From Hippophae tibetana (lineage: Eukaryota > Streptophyta > Magnoliopsida > Rosales > Elaeagnaceae), in assembly GCA_037013495.1 (NCBI GenBank), contig CM072802.1:64880983-64944982 (forward strand): DNA of 64,000 bases, written 5' to 3'. This document shows, one piece after another, positions 13,453-26,426 of this stretch (position 1 is the stretch's first letter; each line of letters opens with the position of its first letter). The position numbers and the translations under genes are program-made. A model generated the notes under the pieces. The model was not told the DNA's origin. It worked only from the letters and a program-made list of their open reading frames with translations, and did not search any database.

Positions 13453-16400
13453 TTATTCCAAACACGTGTGAAAAAAATCGCCCAAGAATTCCATCGTTTG
13501 ACACGAGTTTGCCCACGGGGTGTTAGACATGCCTATCAATGCCCCACACAGTGGCACCCGAAACCGAGCATTCCTTGTCATCTTCGTATTTTTACCGTGC
13601 CAAACCTGATATTTTGTGAGAAATAAATCATAGAGGATGAAAGGAATTGCGTCCAATAAGAACCGACAACTTTGGACGAATATTCTATTTTCATGATTTT
13701 CCGAGACTTCAAAAAATCACAAAAAATACTTCCAGTGTCCATAAGATTATGAAACTCTCCATTATATGATCAAATATTATTCCAAACACGTGTGAAAAAA
13801 ATCGCCCAAGAATTCCATCATTTGACACGATTTTGCCCACGGGGTGTTAGACATGCAAATCAATGCCCCCCAAAGTGGCACCCGAAACCGAGCATTCCTT
13901 GTCATCTTCGTATTTTTACCGTGCCAAACATGATATTTTGTGAGCAATAAATCATAGAGGATGAAAGGAATTGCGTCCAACAAGAACCGACAACTTTGGA
14001 CGAATATTGTTTTTTTCATGATTGTCCGAGAGTTCAAAAAATCACAAAAAATACTTCCTGTGTCCATAAGATTATGAAACTCTCCATTATGTGATCAAAT
14101 ATTATTCCAAACACGTGTGAAAAAAATCGCCCAAGAATTCCATCGTTTGACACGAGTTTGCCCACGGGGTGTTAGACATGCCTATCAATGCCCCACACAG
14201 TGGCACCCGAAACCGAGCATTCCTTGTCATCTTCGTATTTTTACCGTGCCAAACCTGATATTTTGTGACAAATAAATCATAGAGGATGAAAGGAATTGCG
14301 TCCAACAAGAACCGACAACTTTGGACGAATATTGTTTTTTTCATGATTGTCCGAGAGTTCAAAAAATCACAAAAAATACTTCCTGTGTCCATAAGATTAT
14401 GAAACTCTCCATTATGTGATCAAATATTATTCCAAACACGTGTGAAAAAAATCGCCCAAGAATTCCATCATTTGACACGATTTTGCCCACGGGGTGTTAG
14501 ACATGCAAATCAATGCCCCCCAAAGTGGCACCCAAAACCGAGCATTCCTTGTCATCTTCGTATTTTTACCGTGCCAAACCTGATATTTTGTGAGCAATAA
14601 ATCATAGAGGATGAAAGGAATTGCGTCCAATAAGAACCGACAACTTTGGACGAATATTGTATTTTTCATGATTGTCCGAGACTCCAAAAAATCAGAAAAA
14701 ATACTTCTTGTGACCATAAGATTATGAAACTCTCCATTATGTGATCAAATATTATTCCAACACGTGTGAAAAAAATCGCCCAAGAATTCCATCGTTTGAC
14801 ACGAGTTTGCCCACGGGGTGTTAGACATGCCTATCAATGCCCCACACAGTGGCACCCGAAACCGAGCATTCCTTGTCATCTTCGTATTTTTACCGTGCCA
14901 AACCTGATATTTTGTGACAAATAAATCATAGAGGATGAAAGGAATTGCGTCCAATAAGAACCGACAACTTTGGACGAATATTCTATTTTCATGATTTTCC
15001 GAGACTTCAAAAAATCACAAAAAATACTTCCAGTGTCCATAAGATTATGAAACTCTCCATTATATGATCAAATATTATTCCAAACACGTGTGAAAAAAAT
15101 CGCCCAAGAATTCCATCATTTGACACGATTTTGCCCACGGGGTGTTAGACATGCAAATCAATGCCCCCCAAAGTGGCACCCGAAACCGAGCATTCCTTGT
15201 CATCTTCGTATTTTTACCGTGCCAAACATGATATTTTGTGAGCAATAAATCATAGAGGATGAAAGGAATTGCGTCCAACAAGAACCGACAACTTTGGACG
15301 AATATTGTTTTTTTCATGATTGTCCGAGACTTCAAAAAATCAGAAAAAATACTTCCTGTGTCCATAAGATTATGAAACTCTCCATTATATGATCAAATAT
15401 TATTCCAAACACGTGTGAAAAAAATCGCCCAAGAATTCCATCGTTTGACACGATTTTGCCCACGGGGTGTTAGACATGCCTATCAATGCCCCACACAGTG
15501 GCACCCGAAACCGAGCATTCCTTGTCATCTTCGTATTTTTACCGTGCCAAACCTGATATTTGGTGAGCAATAAATCATAGAGGATGAAAGGAATTGCGTC
15601 CAATAAGAACCGACAACTTTGGACGAATTTGTATTTTTCATGATTGTCCGAGAGTTCAAAAAATCACAAAAAATACTTCCTGTGTCCATAAGATTATGAA
15701 ACTCTCCTTTATGTGATCAAATATTATTCCAAACACGTGTGAAAAAAATCGCCCAAGAATTCCATCGTTTGACACGAGTTTGCCCACGGGGTGTTAGACA
15801 TGCCTATCAATGCCCCACACAGTGGCACCCGAAACCGAGCATTCCTTGTTATCTTCGTATTTTTACCGTGCCAAACCTGATATTTTGTGAGAAATAAATC
15901 ACAGAGGATGAGAGGAATTGCGTCCAACAAGAACCGACAACTTTGGACGAATATTCTATTTTCATGATTTTCCGAGACTTCAAAAAATCACAAAAAATAC
16001 TTCCTGTGTCCATAAGATTATGAAAATCTCCATTGAATGATCAAATATTATTCCAAACACGTGTGAAAAAAATCGCCCAAGAATTCCATTATTTGACACG
16101 AGTTTGCCCACGGGGTGTTAGACATGCCTGTCATTCCCCCCACAGTGGCACCCGAAACCGAGCATTCCTTGTCATCTTCGTATTTTTACCGTGCCAAACC
16201 TGATATTTTGTGAGCAATAAATCATAGAGGATGAAAGGAATTGCGTCCAACAAGAACCGACAACTTTGGACGAATATTCTATTTTCATGATTTTCCGAGA
16301 CTTCAAAAAATCAGAATAAATACTTTTTGTGTCCATAAGATTATGAAACTCTCCATTATGTGATCAAATATTATTCCAAACATGTGTGAAAAAAATAGCC

Positions 16401-18314
16401 CAAGAATTCCATTATTTGACACGAGTTTGCCCACGGGGTGTTAGACATGCCTGTCATTCCCCCCACAGTGGCACCCGAAACTGAGCATTCCTTGTCATCT
16501 TCGTATTTTTACCGTGCCAAACCTGATATTTTGTGAGCAATAAATCATAGAGGATGAAAGGAATTGCGTCCAACAAGAACCGACAACTTTGGACGAATAT
16601 TGTATTTTTCATGATTGTCCGAGAGTTCAAAAAATCAGAAAAAAAAGTTCTTGTGTCCATAAGATTATGAAACTCTCCTTTATGTGATCAAATATTATTC
16701 CAAACACGTGTGAAAAAAATCGCCCAAGAATTCAATCGTTTGACACGAATTTGCCGACGGGGTGTTAGACATGCCTATCAATGCCCCACACAGTGGCACC
16801 CGAAACGGAGCATTCCTTGTCATCTTCGTATTTTTACCGTGCCAAACCTGATATTTTGTGAGAAATAAATCACAGAGGATGAGAGGAATTGCGTCCAACA
16901 AGAACCGACAACTTTGGACGAATATTCTATTTTCATGATTTTCCGAGACTTCAAAAAATCACAAAAAATACTTCCTTTGTCCATAAGATTATGAAACTCT
17001 CCATTATATGATCAAATATTATTCCAAACACGTGTGAAAAAAATCGCCCAAGAATTCCATCATTTGACACGAATTTGTCGACGAGGTGTTAGACATGCAA
17101 ATCAATGCCCCCCAAAGTGGCACCCGAAACCGAGCATTCCTTGTCATCTTCGTATTTTTACCGTGCCAAACCTGATATTTTGTGAGCAATAAATCATAGA
17201 GGATGAAAGGAATTGCGTCCAACAAGAACCGACAACTTTGGACGAATATTCTATTTTTCATGATTTTCCGAGACTTCAAAAAATCAGAAAAAATACTTCT
17301 TGTGTCCATAAGATTATGAAACTCTCCATTATGTGATCAAATATTATTCCAAACACGTGTGAAAAAAATCGCCCAAGAATTCCATCATTTCACACGAGTT
17401 TGCCCACGGGGTGTTAGACATACCTGTCATTCCCCCCACAGTGGCACCCGAAACCGAGCATTCCTTGTCATCTTCGTATTTTTACCGTGCCAAACCTGAT
17501 ATTTTGTGAGCAATAAATCATAGAGGATGAAAGGAATTGCGTCCATTAAGAACCGACAACTTTGGACGAATATTGTATTTTTCATGATTGTCCGAGAGTT
17601 CAAAAAATCACAAAAAATACTTCCAGTGTCCATAAGATTATGAAACTCTCCTTTATGTGATCAAATATTCTTCCAAACACGTGTGAAAAAAATCGCCCAA
17701 GAATTCCATCGTTTGACACGAGTTTGCCCACGGGGTGTTAGACATGCCTGTCATTTCCCCCACAGTGGCACCCGAAACCGAGCATTCCTTGTCATCTTCG
17801 TATTTTTACCGTGCCAAACCTGATATTTTGTGAGCAATAAATCATAGAGGATGAAAGGAATTGCGTCCAATAAGAACCGACAACTTTGGACGAATATTGT
17901 ATTTTTCATGATTGTCCGAGACTTCAAAAATTACAAAAAATACTTCTTGTGTCCATAAGATTATGAAACTCTCCATTATGTGATCAAATATTATTCCAAA
18001 CACGTGTGAAAAAAATCGCCCAAGAATTCCATCGTTTCACACGAGTTTGCCCACGGGGTGTTAGACATGCCTGTCATTCCCCCCACAGTGGCACCCGAAA
18101 CCGAGCATTCCTTGTCATCTTCGTATTTTTACCGTGCCAAACCTGATATTTTGTGAGCAATAAATCACAGAGGATGAAAGGAATTGCGTCCAATAAGAAC
18201 CGACAACTTTGGACGAATATTGTATTTTTCATGATTGTCCGAGAGTTCAAAAAATCACAAAAAATACTTCCAGTGTCCATAAGATTATGAAACTCTCCTT
18301 TATGTGATCAAATA

Positions 18315-19611
18315 TTATTCCAAACACGTGTGAAAAAAATCGCCCAAGAATTCCATCGTTTGACACGAGTTTGCCCACGGGGTGTTAGACATGCCTATCA
18401 TTCCCCCCACAGTGGCACCCAAAACCGAGCATTCCTTGTCATCTTCGTATTTTTACCGTGCCAAACCTGATATTTTGTGAGCAATAAATCATAGAGGATG
18501 AAAGGAATTGCGTCCAATAAGAACCGACAACTTTGGACGAATATTGTATTTTTCATGATTGTCCGAGACTTCAAAAAATCAGAAAAAATACTTCTTGTGT
18601 CCATAAGATTATGAAACTCTCCATTATGTGATCAAATATTATTCCAAACACGTGTGAAAAAAATCGCCCAAGAATTCCATCGTTTGACACGAGTTTGCCC
18701 ACGGGGTGTTAGACATGCCTATCAATGCCCCACACAGTGGCACCCGAAACCGAGCATTCCTTGTCATCTTCGTATTTTTACCGTGCCAAACCTGATATTT
18801 TGTGACAAATAAATCATAGAGGATGAAAGGAATTGCGTCCAATAAGAACCGACAACTTTGGACGAATATTCTATTTTCATGATTTTCCGAGACTTCAAAA
18901 AATCACAAAAAATACTTCCAGTGTCCATAAGATTATGAAACTCTCCATTATATGATCAAATATTATTCCAAACACGTGTGAAAAAAATCGCCCAAGAATT
19001 CCATCATTTGACACGATTTTGCCCACGGGGTGTTAGACATGCAAATCAATGCCCCCCAAAGTGGCACCCGAAACCGAGCATTCCTTGTCATCTTCGTATT
19101 TTTACCGTGCCAAACATGATATTTTGTGAGCAATAAATCATAGAGGATGAAAGGAATTGCGTCCAACAAGAATCGACAACTTTGGACGAATATTGTTTTT
19201 TTCATGATTGTCCGAGACTTCAAAAAATCAGAAAAAATACTTCCTGTGTCCATAAGATTATGAAACTCTCTATCATATGATCAAATATTATTCCAAACAC
19301 GTGTGAAAAAAATCGCCCAAGAATTCCATCGTTTGACACGATTTTGCCCACGGGGTGTTAGACATGCCTATCAATGCCCCACACAGTGGCACCCGAAACC
19401 GAGCATTCCTTGTCATCTTCGTATTTTTACCGTGCAAAACCTGATATTTTGTGAGCAATAAATCATAGAGGATGAAAGGAATTGCGTCCAATAAGAACCG
19501 ACAACTTTGGACGAATTTGTATTTTTCATGATTGTCCGAGAGTTCAAAAAATCACAAAAAATACTTCCAGTGTCCATTAGATTATGAAACTCTCCTTTAT
19601 GTGATCAAATA
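18315..19611 (+). repeat. Tetramer HOR f-a-b-c, unit 1 of the second 23-monomer copy
   Basis: Counterpart of 10859-12155 inside the second large copy. The f monomer has CCTATCATTCC where copy 1 has CCTGTCATTCC, and the a monomer has GTGACAAATAAATC where copy 1 has GTGAGAAATAAATC. Confidence 0.85.
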
Positions 19612-20908
19612 TTATTCCAAACACGTGTGAAAAAAATCGCCCAAGAATTCCATCGTTTGACACGAGTTTGCCCACGGGGTGTTAGACATGCCTGTCATTC
19701 CCCCCACAGTGGCACCCAAAACCGAGCATTCCTTGTCATCTTCGTATTTTTACCGTGCCAAACCTGATATTTTGTGAGCAATAAATCATAGAGGATGAAA
19801 GGAATTGCGTCCAATAAGAACCGACAACTTTGGACGAATATTGTATTTTTCATGATTGTCCGAGACTTCAAAAAATCAGAAAAAATACTTCTTGTGTCCA
19901 TAAGATCATGAAACTCTCCATTATGTGATCAAATATTATTCCAAACACGTGTGAAAAAAATCGCCCAAGAATTCCATCGTTTGACACGAGTTTGCCCATG
20001 GGGTGTTAGACATGCCTATCAATGCCCCACACAGTGGCACCCGAAACCGAGCATTCCTTGTCATCTTCGTATTTTTACCGTGCCAAACCTGATATTTTGT
20101 GAGAAATAAATCATAGAGGATGAAAGGAATTGCGTCCAATAAGAACCGACAACTTTGGACGAATATTCTATTTTCATGATTTTCCGAGACTTCAAAAAAT
20201 CACAAAAAATACTTCCACTGTCCATAAGATTATGAAACTCTCCATTATATGATCAAATATTATTCCAAACACGTGTGAAAAAAATCGCCCAAGAATTCCA
20301 TCATTTGACACGATTTTGCCCACGGGGTGTTAGACATGCAAATCAATGCCCCCCAAAGTGGCACCCGAAACCGAGCATTCCTTGTCATCTTCGTATTTTT
20401 ACCGTGCCAAACATGATATTTTGTGAGCAATAAATCATAGAGGATGAAAGGAATTGCGTCCAACAAGAATCGACAACTTTGGACGAATATTGTTTTTTTC
20501 ATGATTGTCCGAGACTTCAAAAAATCAGAAAAAATACTTCCTGTGTCCATAAGATTATGAAACTCTCCATTATATGATCAAATATTATTCCAAACACGTG
20601 TGAAAAAAATCGCCCAAGAATTCCATCGTTTGACACGATTTTGCCCACGGGGTGTTAGACATTGCTATCAATGCCCCACACAGTAGCACCCGAAACCGAG
20701 CATTCCTTGTCATCTTCGTATTTTTACCGTGCCAAACCTGATATTTTGTGAGCAATAAATCATAGAGGATGAAAGGAATTGCGTCCAATAAGAACCGACA
20801 ACTTTGGACGAATTTGTATTTTTCATGATTGTCCGAGAGTTCAAAAAATCACAAAAAATACTTCCAGTGTCCATAAGATTATGAAACTCTCCTTTATGTG
20901 ATCAAATA
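19612..20908 (+). repeat. Tetramer HOR f-a-b-c, unit 2 of the second 23-monomer copy
   Basis: Counterpart of 12156-13452. It keeps the private AGATCATGAAAC, CACTGTCC, CATTGCTATC and AGTAGCACC changes, so it was copied as part of the 7457-base block and not made anew. Confidence 0.87.
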
Positions 20909-21557
20909 TTATTCCAAACACGTGTGAAAAAAATCGCCCAAGAATTCCATCGTTTGACACGAGTTTGCCCACGGGGTGTTAGACATGCCTATCAATGCCC
21001 CACACAGTGGCACCCGAAACCGAGCATTCCTTGTCATCTTCGTATTTTTACCGTGCCAAACCTGATATTTTGTGAGAAATAAATCATAGAGGATGAAAGG
21101 AATTGCGTCCAATAAGAACCGACAACTTTGGACGAATATTCTATTTTCATGATTTTCCGAGACTTCAAAAAATCACAAAAAATACTTCCAGTGTCCATAA
21201 GATTATGAAACTCTCCATTATATGATCAAATATTATTCCAAACACGTGTGAAAAAAATCGCCCAAGAATTCCATCATTTGACACGATTTTGCCCACGGGG
21301 TGTTAGACATGCAAATCAATGCCCCCCAAAGTGGCACCCGAAACCGAGCATTCCTTGTCATCTTCGTATTTTTACCGTGCCAAACATGATATTTTGTGAG
21401 CAATAAATCATAGAGGATGAAAGGAATTGCGTCCAACAAGAACCGACAACTTTGGACGAATATTGTTTTTTTCATGATTGTCCGAGAGTTCAAAAAATCA
21501 CAAAAAATACTTCCTGTGTCCATAAGATTATAAAACTCTCCATTATGTGATCAAATA

Positions 21558-23180
21558 TTATTCCAAACACGTGTGAAAAAAATCGCCCAAGAATTCCATC
21601 GTTTGACACGAGTTTGCCCACGGGGTGTTAGACATGCCTATCAATGCCCCACACAGTGGCACCCGAAACCGAGCATTCCTTGTCATCTTCGTATTTTTAC
21701 CGTGCCAAACCTGATATTTTGTGACAAATAAATCATAGAGGATGAAAGGAATTGCGTCCAACAAGAACCGACAACTTTGGACGAATATTGTTTTTTTCAT
21801 GATTGTCCGAGAGTTCAAAAAATCACAAAAAATACTTCCTGTGTCCATAAGATTATGAAACTCTCCATTATGTGATCAAATATTATTCCAAACACGTGTG
21901 AAAAAAATCGCCCAAGAATTCCATCATTTGACACGATTTTGCCCACGGGGTGTTAGACATGCAAATCAATGCCCCCCAAAGTGGCACCCAAAACCGAGCA
22001 TTCCTTGTCATCTTCGTATTTTTACCGTGCCAAACCTGATATTTTGTGAGCAATAAATCATAGAGGATGAAAGGAATTGCGTCCAATAAGAACCGACAAC
22101 TTTGGACGAATATTGTATTTTTCATGATTGTCCGAGACTCCAAAAAATCAGAAAAAATACTTCTTGTGACCATAAGATTATGAAACTCTCCATTATGTGA
22201 TCAAATATTATTCCAACACGTGTGAAAAAAATCGCCCAAGAATTCCATCGTTTGACACGAGTTTGCCCACGGGGTGTTAGACATGCCTATCAATGCCCCA
22301 CACAGTGGCACCCGAAACCGAGCATTCCTTGTCATCTTCGTATTTTTACCGTGCCAAACCTGATATTTTGTGACAAATAAATCATAGAGGATGAAAGGAA
22401 TTGCGTCCAATAAGAACCGACAACTTTGGACGAATATTCTATTTTCATGATTTTCCGAGACTTCAAAAAATCACAAAAAATACTTCCAGTGTCCATAAGA
22501 TTATGAAACTCTCCATTATATGATCAAATATTATTCCAAACACGTGTGAAAAAAATCGCCCAAGAATTCCATCATTTGACACGATTTTGCCCACGGGGTG
22601 TTAGACATGCAAATCAATGCCCCCCAAAGTGGCACCCGAAACCGAGCATTCCTTGTCATCTTCGTATTTTTACCGTGCCAAACATGATATTTTGTGAGCA
22701 ATAAATCATAGAGGATGAAAGGAATTGCGTCCAACAAGAATCGACAACTTTGGACGAATATTGTTTTTTTCATGATTGTCCGAGACTTCAAAAAATCAGA
22801 AAAAATACTTCCTGTGTCCATAAGATTATGAAACTCTCCATTATATGATCAAATATTATTCCAAACACGTGTGAAAAAAATCGCCCAAGAATTCCATCGT
22901 TTGACACGATTTTTCCCACGGGGTGTTAGACATGCCTATCAATGCCCCACACAGTGGCACCCGAAACCGAGCATTCCTTGTCATCTTCGTATTTTTACCG
23001 TGCCAAACCTGATATTTGGTGAGCAATAAATCATAGAGGATGAAAGGAATTGCGTCCAACAAGAACCGACAACTTTGGACGAATATTGTATTTTTCATGA
23101 TTGTCCGAGAGTTCAAAAAATCACAAAAAATACTTCCTGTGTCCATAAGATTATGAAACTCTCCATTATGTGATCAAATA
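21558..23180 (+). repeat. Five-monomer block, copy 1 (period about 1624 b)
   Basis: Monomers start at 21558, 21883, about 22207, 22531 and 22856. The order of variants is repeated from 23181. Two markers separate the copies. GAGACTCCAAAA (near 22135) and TTCCAACACG (near 22212) occur here and in the matching part of the first 23-monomer copy (near 14678 and 14756), but the next five-monomer copy has the common GAGACTTC and TTCCAAACACG. Confidence 0.85.
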
Positions 23181-24804
23181 TTATTCCAAACACGTGTGAA
23201 AAAAATCGCCCAAGAATTCCATCGTTTGACACGAGTTTGCCCACGGGGTGTTAGACATGCCTATCAATGCCCCACACAGTGGCACCCGAAACCGAGCATT
23301 CCTTGTCATCTTCGTATTTTTACCGTGCCAAACCTGATATTTTGTGACAAATAAATCATAGAGGATGAAAGGAATTGCGTCCAACAAGAACCGACAACTT
23401 TGGACGAATATTGTTTTTTTCATGATTGTCCGAGAGTTCAAAAAATCACAAAAAATACTTCCTGTGTCCATAAGATTATGAAACTCTCCATTATGTGATC
23501 AAATATTATTCCAAACACGTGTGAAAAAAATCGCCCAAGAATTCCATCATTTGACACGATTTTGCCCACGGGGTGTTAGACATGCAAATCAATGCCCCCC
23601 AAAGTGGCACCCAAAACCGAGCATTCCTTGTCATCTTCGTATTTTTACCGTGCCAAACCTGATATTTTGTGAGCAATAAATCATAGAGGATGAAAGGAAT
23701 TGCGTCCAATAAGAACCGACAACTTTGGACGAATATTGTATTTTTCATGATTGTCCGAGACTTCAAAAAATCAGAAAAAATACTTCTTGTGACCATAAGA
23801 TTATGAAACTCTCCATTATGTGATCAAATATTATTCCAAACACGTGTGAAAAAAATCGCCCAAGAATTCCATCGTTTGACACGAGTTTGCCCACGGGGTG
23901 TTAGACATGCCTATCAATGCCCCACACAGTGGCACCCGAAACCGAGCATTCCTTGTCATCTTCGTATTTTTACCGTGCCAAACCTGATATTTTGTGACAA
24001 ATAAATCATAGAGGATGAAAGGAATTGCGTCCAATAAGAACCGACAACTTTGGACGAATATTCTATTTTCATGATTTTCCGAGACTTCAAAAAATCACAA
24101 AAAATACTTCCAGTGTCCATAAGATTATGAAACTCTCCATTATATGATCAAATATTATTCCAAACACGTGTGAAAAAAATCGCCCAAGAATTCCATCATT
24201 TGACACGATTTTGCCCACGGGGTGTTAGACATGCAAATCAATGCCCCCCAAAGTAGCACCCGAAACCGAGCATTCCTTGTCATCTTCGTATTTTTACCGT
24301 GCCAAACATGATATTTTGTGAGCAATAAATCATAGAGGATGAAAGGAATTGCGTCCAACAAGAATCGACAACTTTGGACGAATATTGTTTTTTTCATGAT
24401 TGTCCGGGACTTCAAAAAATCAGAAAAAATACTTCCTGTGTCCATAAGATTATGAAACTCTCCATTATATGATCAAATATTATTCCAAACACGTGTGAAA
24501 AAAATCGCCCAAGAATTCCATCGTTTGACACGATTTTGCCCACGGGGTGTTAGACATGCCTATCAATGCCCCACACAGTGGCACCCGAAACCGAGCATTC
24601 CTTGTCATCTTCGTATTTTTACCGTGCCAAACCTGATATTTGGTGAGCAATAAATCATAGAGGATGAAAGCAATTGCGTCCAACAAGAACCGACAACTTT
24701 GGACGAATATTGTATTTTTCATGATTGTCCGAGAGTTCAAAAAATCACAAAAAATACTTCCTGTGTCCATAAGATTATGAAACTCTCCATTATGTGATCA
24801 AATA
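23181..24804 (+). repeat. Five-monomer block, copy 2
   Basis: Monomers start at 23181, 23506, 23831, 24155 and 24480, with the same type order as the previous block. Shared variants include TTGTGACCATAAG near 23788 (22163 in copy 1) and GATATTTGGTGAG near 24634 (23010 in copy 1). It ends against an h monomer at 24805. Confidence 0.85.
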
Positions 24805-25129
24805 TTATTCCAAACACGTGTGAAAAAAATCGCCTATGAATTCCATCATCTGACACGAATTTGTCGACGGGGTGTTAGACCTGCCTATCAATACCCCACA
24901 CAGTGGCACCCGAAACCGAGCATTCCTTGTCATCTTCGTATTTTTACCGTGCCAAACCTGATATTTTGTGAGCAATAAATCATAGAGGATGAAAGGAATT
25001 GCGTCCAACAAGAACCGACAACTTTGGACGAATATTCTATTTTTCATGATTTTCCGAGACTTCAAAAAATTAGAAAAAATACTTCTTGTGTCCATAAGAT
25101 TATGAAACTCTGCATTATTTGATCAAATA
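24805..25129 (+). repeat. h-type monomer
   Basis: Front half differs from all a-f types: CGCCTATGAATTCC, CATCATCTGACACG, TTTGTCGACGG, GTTAGACCTGCC and CAATACCCC. The back half is d-like, with AAAATTAGAAAAAAT and CTTCTTGTG. Further copies start at 50425, 53669, 58210 and 63726, always after a b or c-like monomer, and at the first four before an a monomer. The order b, c-like, h, a is therefore a recurring segment shared between the 24 kb region and the 53-58 kb region. Confidence 0.85.
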
Positions 25130-26426
25130 TTATTCCAAACACGTGTGAAAAAAATCGCCCAAGAATTCCATCGTTTGACACGAGTTTGCCCACGGGGTGT
25201 TAGACATGCCTATCAATGCCCCACACAGTGGCACCCGAAACCGAGCATTCCTTGTCATCTTCGTATTTTTACCGTGCCAAACCTGATATTTTGTGAGAAA
25301 TAAATCATAGAGGATGAAAGGAATTGCGTCCAATAAGAACCGACAACTTTGGACGAATATTCTATTTTCATGATTTTCCGAGACTTCAAAAAATCACAAA
25401 AAATACTTCCAGTGTCCATAAGATTATGAAACTCTCCATTATATGATCAAATATTATTCCAAACACGTGTGAAAAAAATCGCCCAAGAATTCCATCATTT
25501 GACACGATTTTGCCCACGAGGTGTTAGACATGCAAATCAATGCCCCCCAAAGTGGCACCCGAAACCGAGCATTCCTTGTCATCTTCGTATTTTTACCGTG
25601 CCAAACCTGATATTTTGTGAGCAATAAATCATAGAGGATGAAAGGAATTGCGTCCAACAAGAACCGACAACTTTGGACGAATATTCTATTTTTCATGATT
25701 TTCTGAGACTTCAAAAAATTAGAAAAAATACTTCTTGTGTCCATAAGATTATGAAACTCTCCATTATTTGATCAAATATTATTCCAAACACGTGTGAAAA
25801 AAATCGCCCAAGAATTCCATCGTTTGACACGAGTTTGCCCACGGGGTGTTAGACATGCCTGTCATTCCCCCCACAGTGGCACCCGAAACCGAGCATTCCT
25901 TGTCATCTTCGTATTTTTACCGTGCCAAACCTGATATTTTGTGAGCAATAAATCATAGAGGATGAAAGGAATTGCGTCCAATAAGAACCGACAACTTTGG
26001 ACGAATATTGTATTTTTCATGATTGTCCGAGAGTTCAAAAAATCACAAAAAATACTTCCAGTGTCCATAAGATTATGAAACTCTCCTTTATGTGATCAAA
26101 TATTATTCCAAACACGTGTGAAAAAAATCGCCCAAGAATTCCATCGTTTGACACGAGTTTGCCCACGGGGTGTTAGACATGCGTGTCATTCCCCCCACAG
26201 TGGCACCCAAAACCGAGCATTCCTTGTCATCTTCGTATTTTTACCGTGTCAAACCTGATATTTTGTGAGCAATAAATCATAGAGGATGAAAGGAATTGCG
26301 TCCAATAAGAACCGACAACTTTGGACGAATATTGTATTTTTCATGATTGTCCGAGACTTCAAAAAATCAGAACAAATACTTCTTGTGTCCATAAGATTAT
26401 GAAACTCTCCATTATGTGATCAAATA
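25130..26426 (+). repeat. Tetramer HOR a-d-e-f, unit 1 (1297 b)
   Basis: Monomers start at 25130 (a), 25454 (d), 25779 (e) and 26103 (f). The d monomer is marked by CCCACGAGGTG and AAAATTAGAAAA, and is followed by ATTATTTGATC. The e monomer has CCTGTCATTCC with GGCACCCGAAACC and GAGAGTTC. The f monomer has GGCACCCAAAACC and GAGACTTC, with private changes GCGTGTCATT, GTGTCAAACC and GAACAAATAC in this copy. Confidence 0.85.

Larger units (their letters stand above)
8393..15849 (+). repeat. 23-monomer duplication, copy 1 (7457 b)
   Basis: Every monomer variant from about 8393 onward is met again 7456-7457 bases later, in the same order, up to about 15600. Shared rare markers include TTGTTATC near 8391 and 15848, GAATAAATACTTTTTG near 8857 and 16314, TTGTCGACGAGG near 9619 and 17076, CTCTCTATCATATG near 11812 and 19268, AGATCATGAAAC near 12447 and 19904, and TTCCAACACG (a lost A) near 14756 and 22212. 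I saw only scattered single-base differences between the copies, for example AAACCGAGC versus AAACTGAGC near 9021/16478. The left edge is placed at the first shared rare variant and is accurate to a few tens of bases. Confidence 0.9.
15850..23057 (+). repeat. 23-monomer duplication, copy 2
   Basis: Follows copy 1 directly. The junction lies between about 15805, where copy 1 still has a CGAGTTTGCCC-type monomer front, and 15850, where TTGTTATC matches position 8393. Agreement with copy 1 holds through GATATTTGGTGAG near 15554/23010. It stops near 23057, where this copy has CCAACAAG and GAATATTG while copy 1 has CCAATAAG and GAATTTG. Confidence 0.88.
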
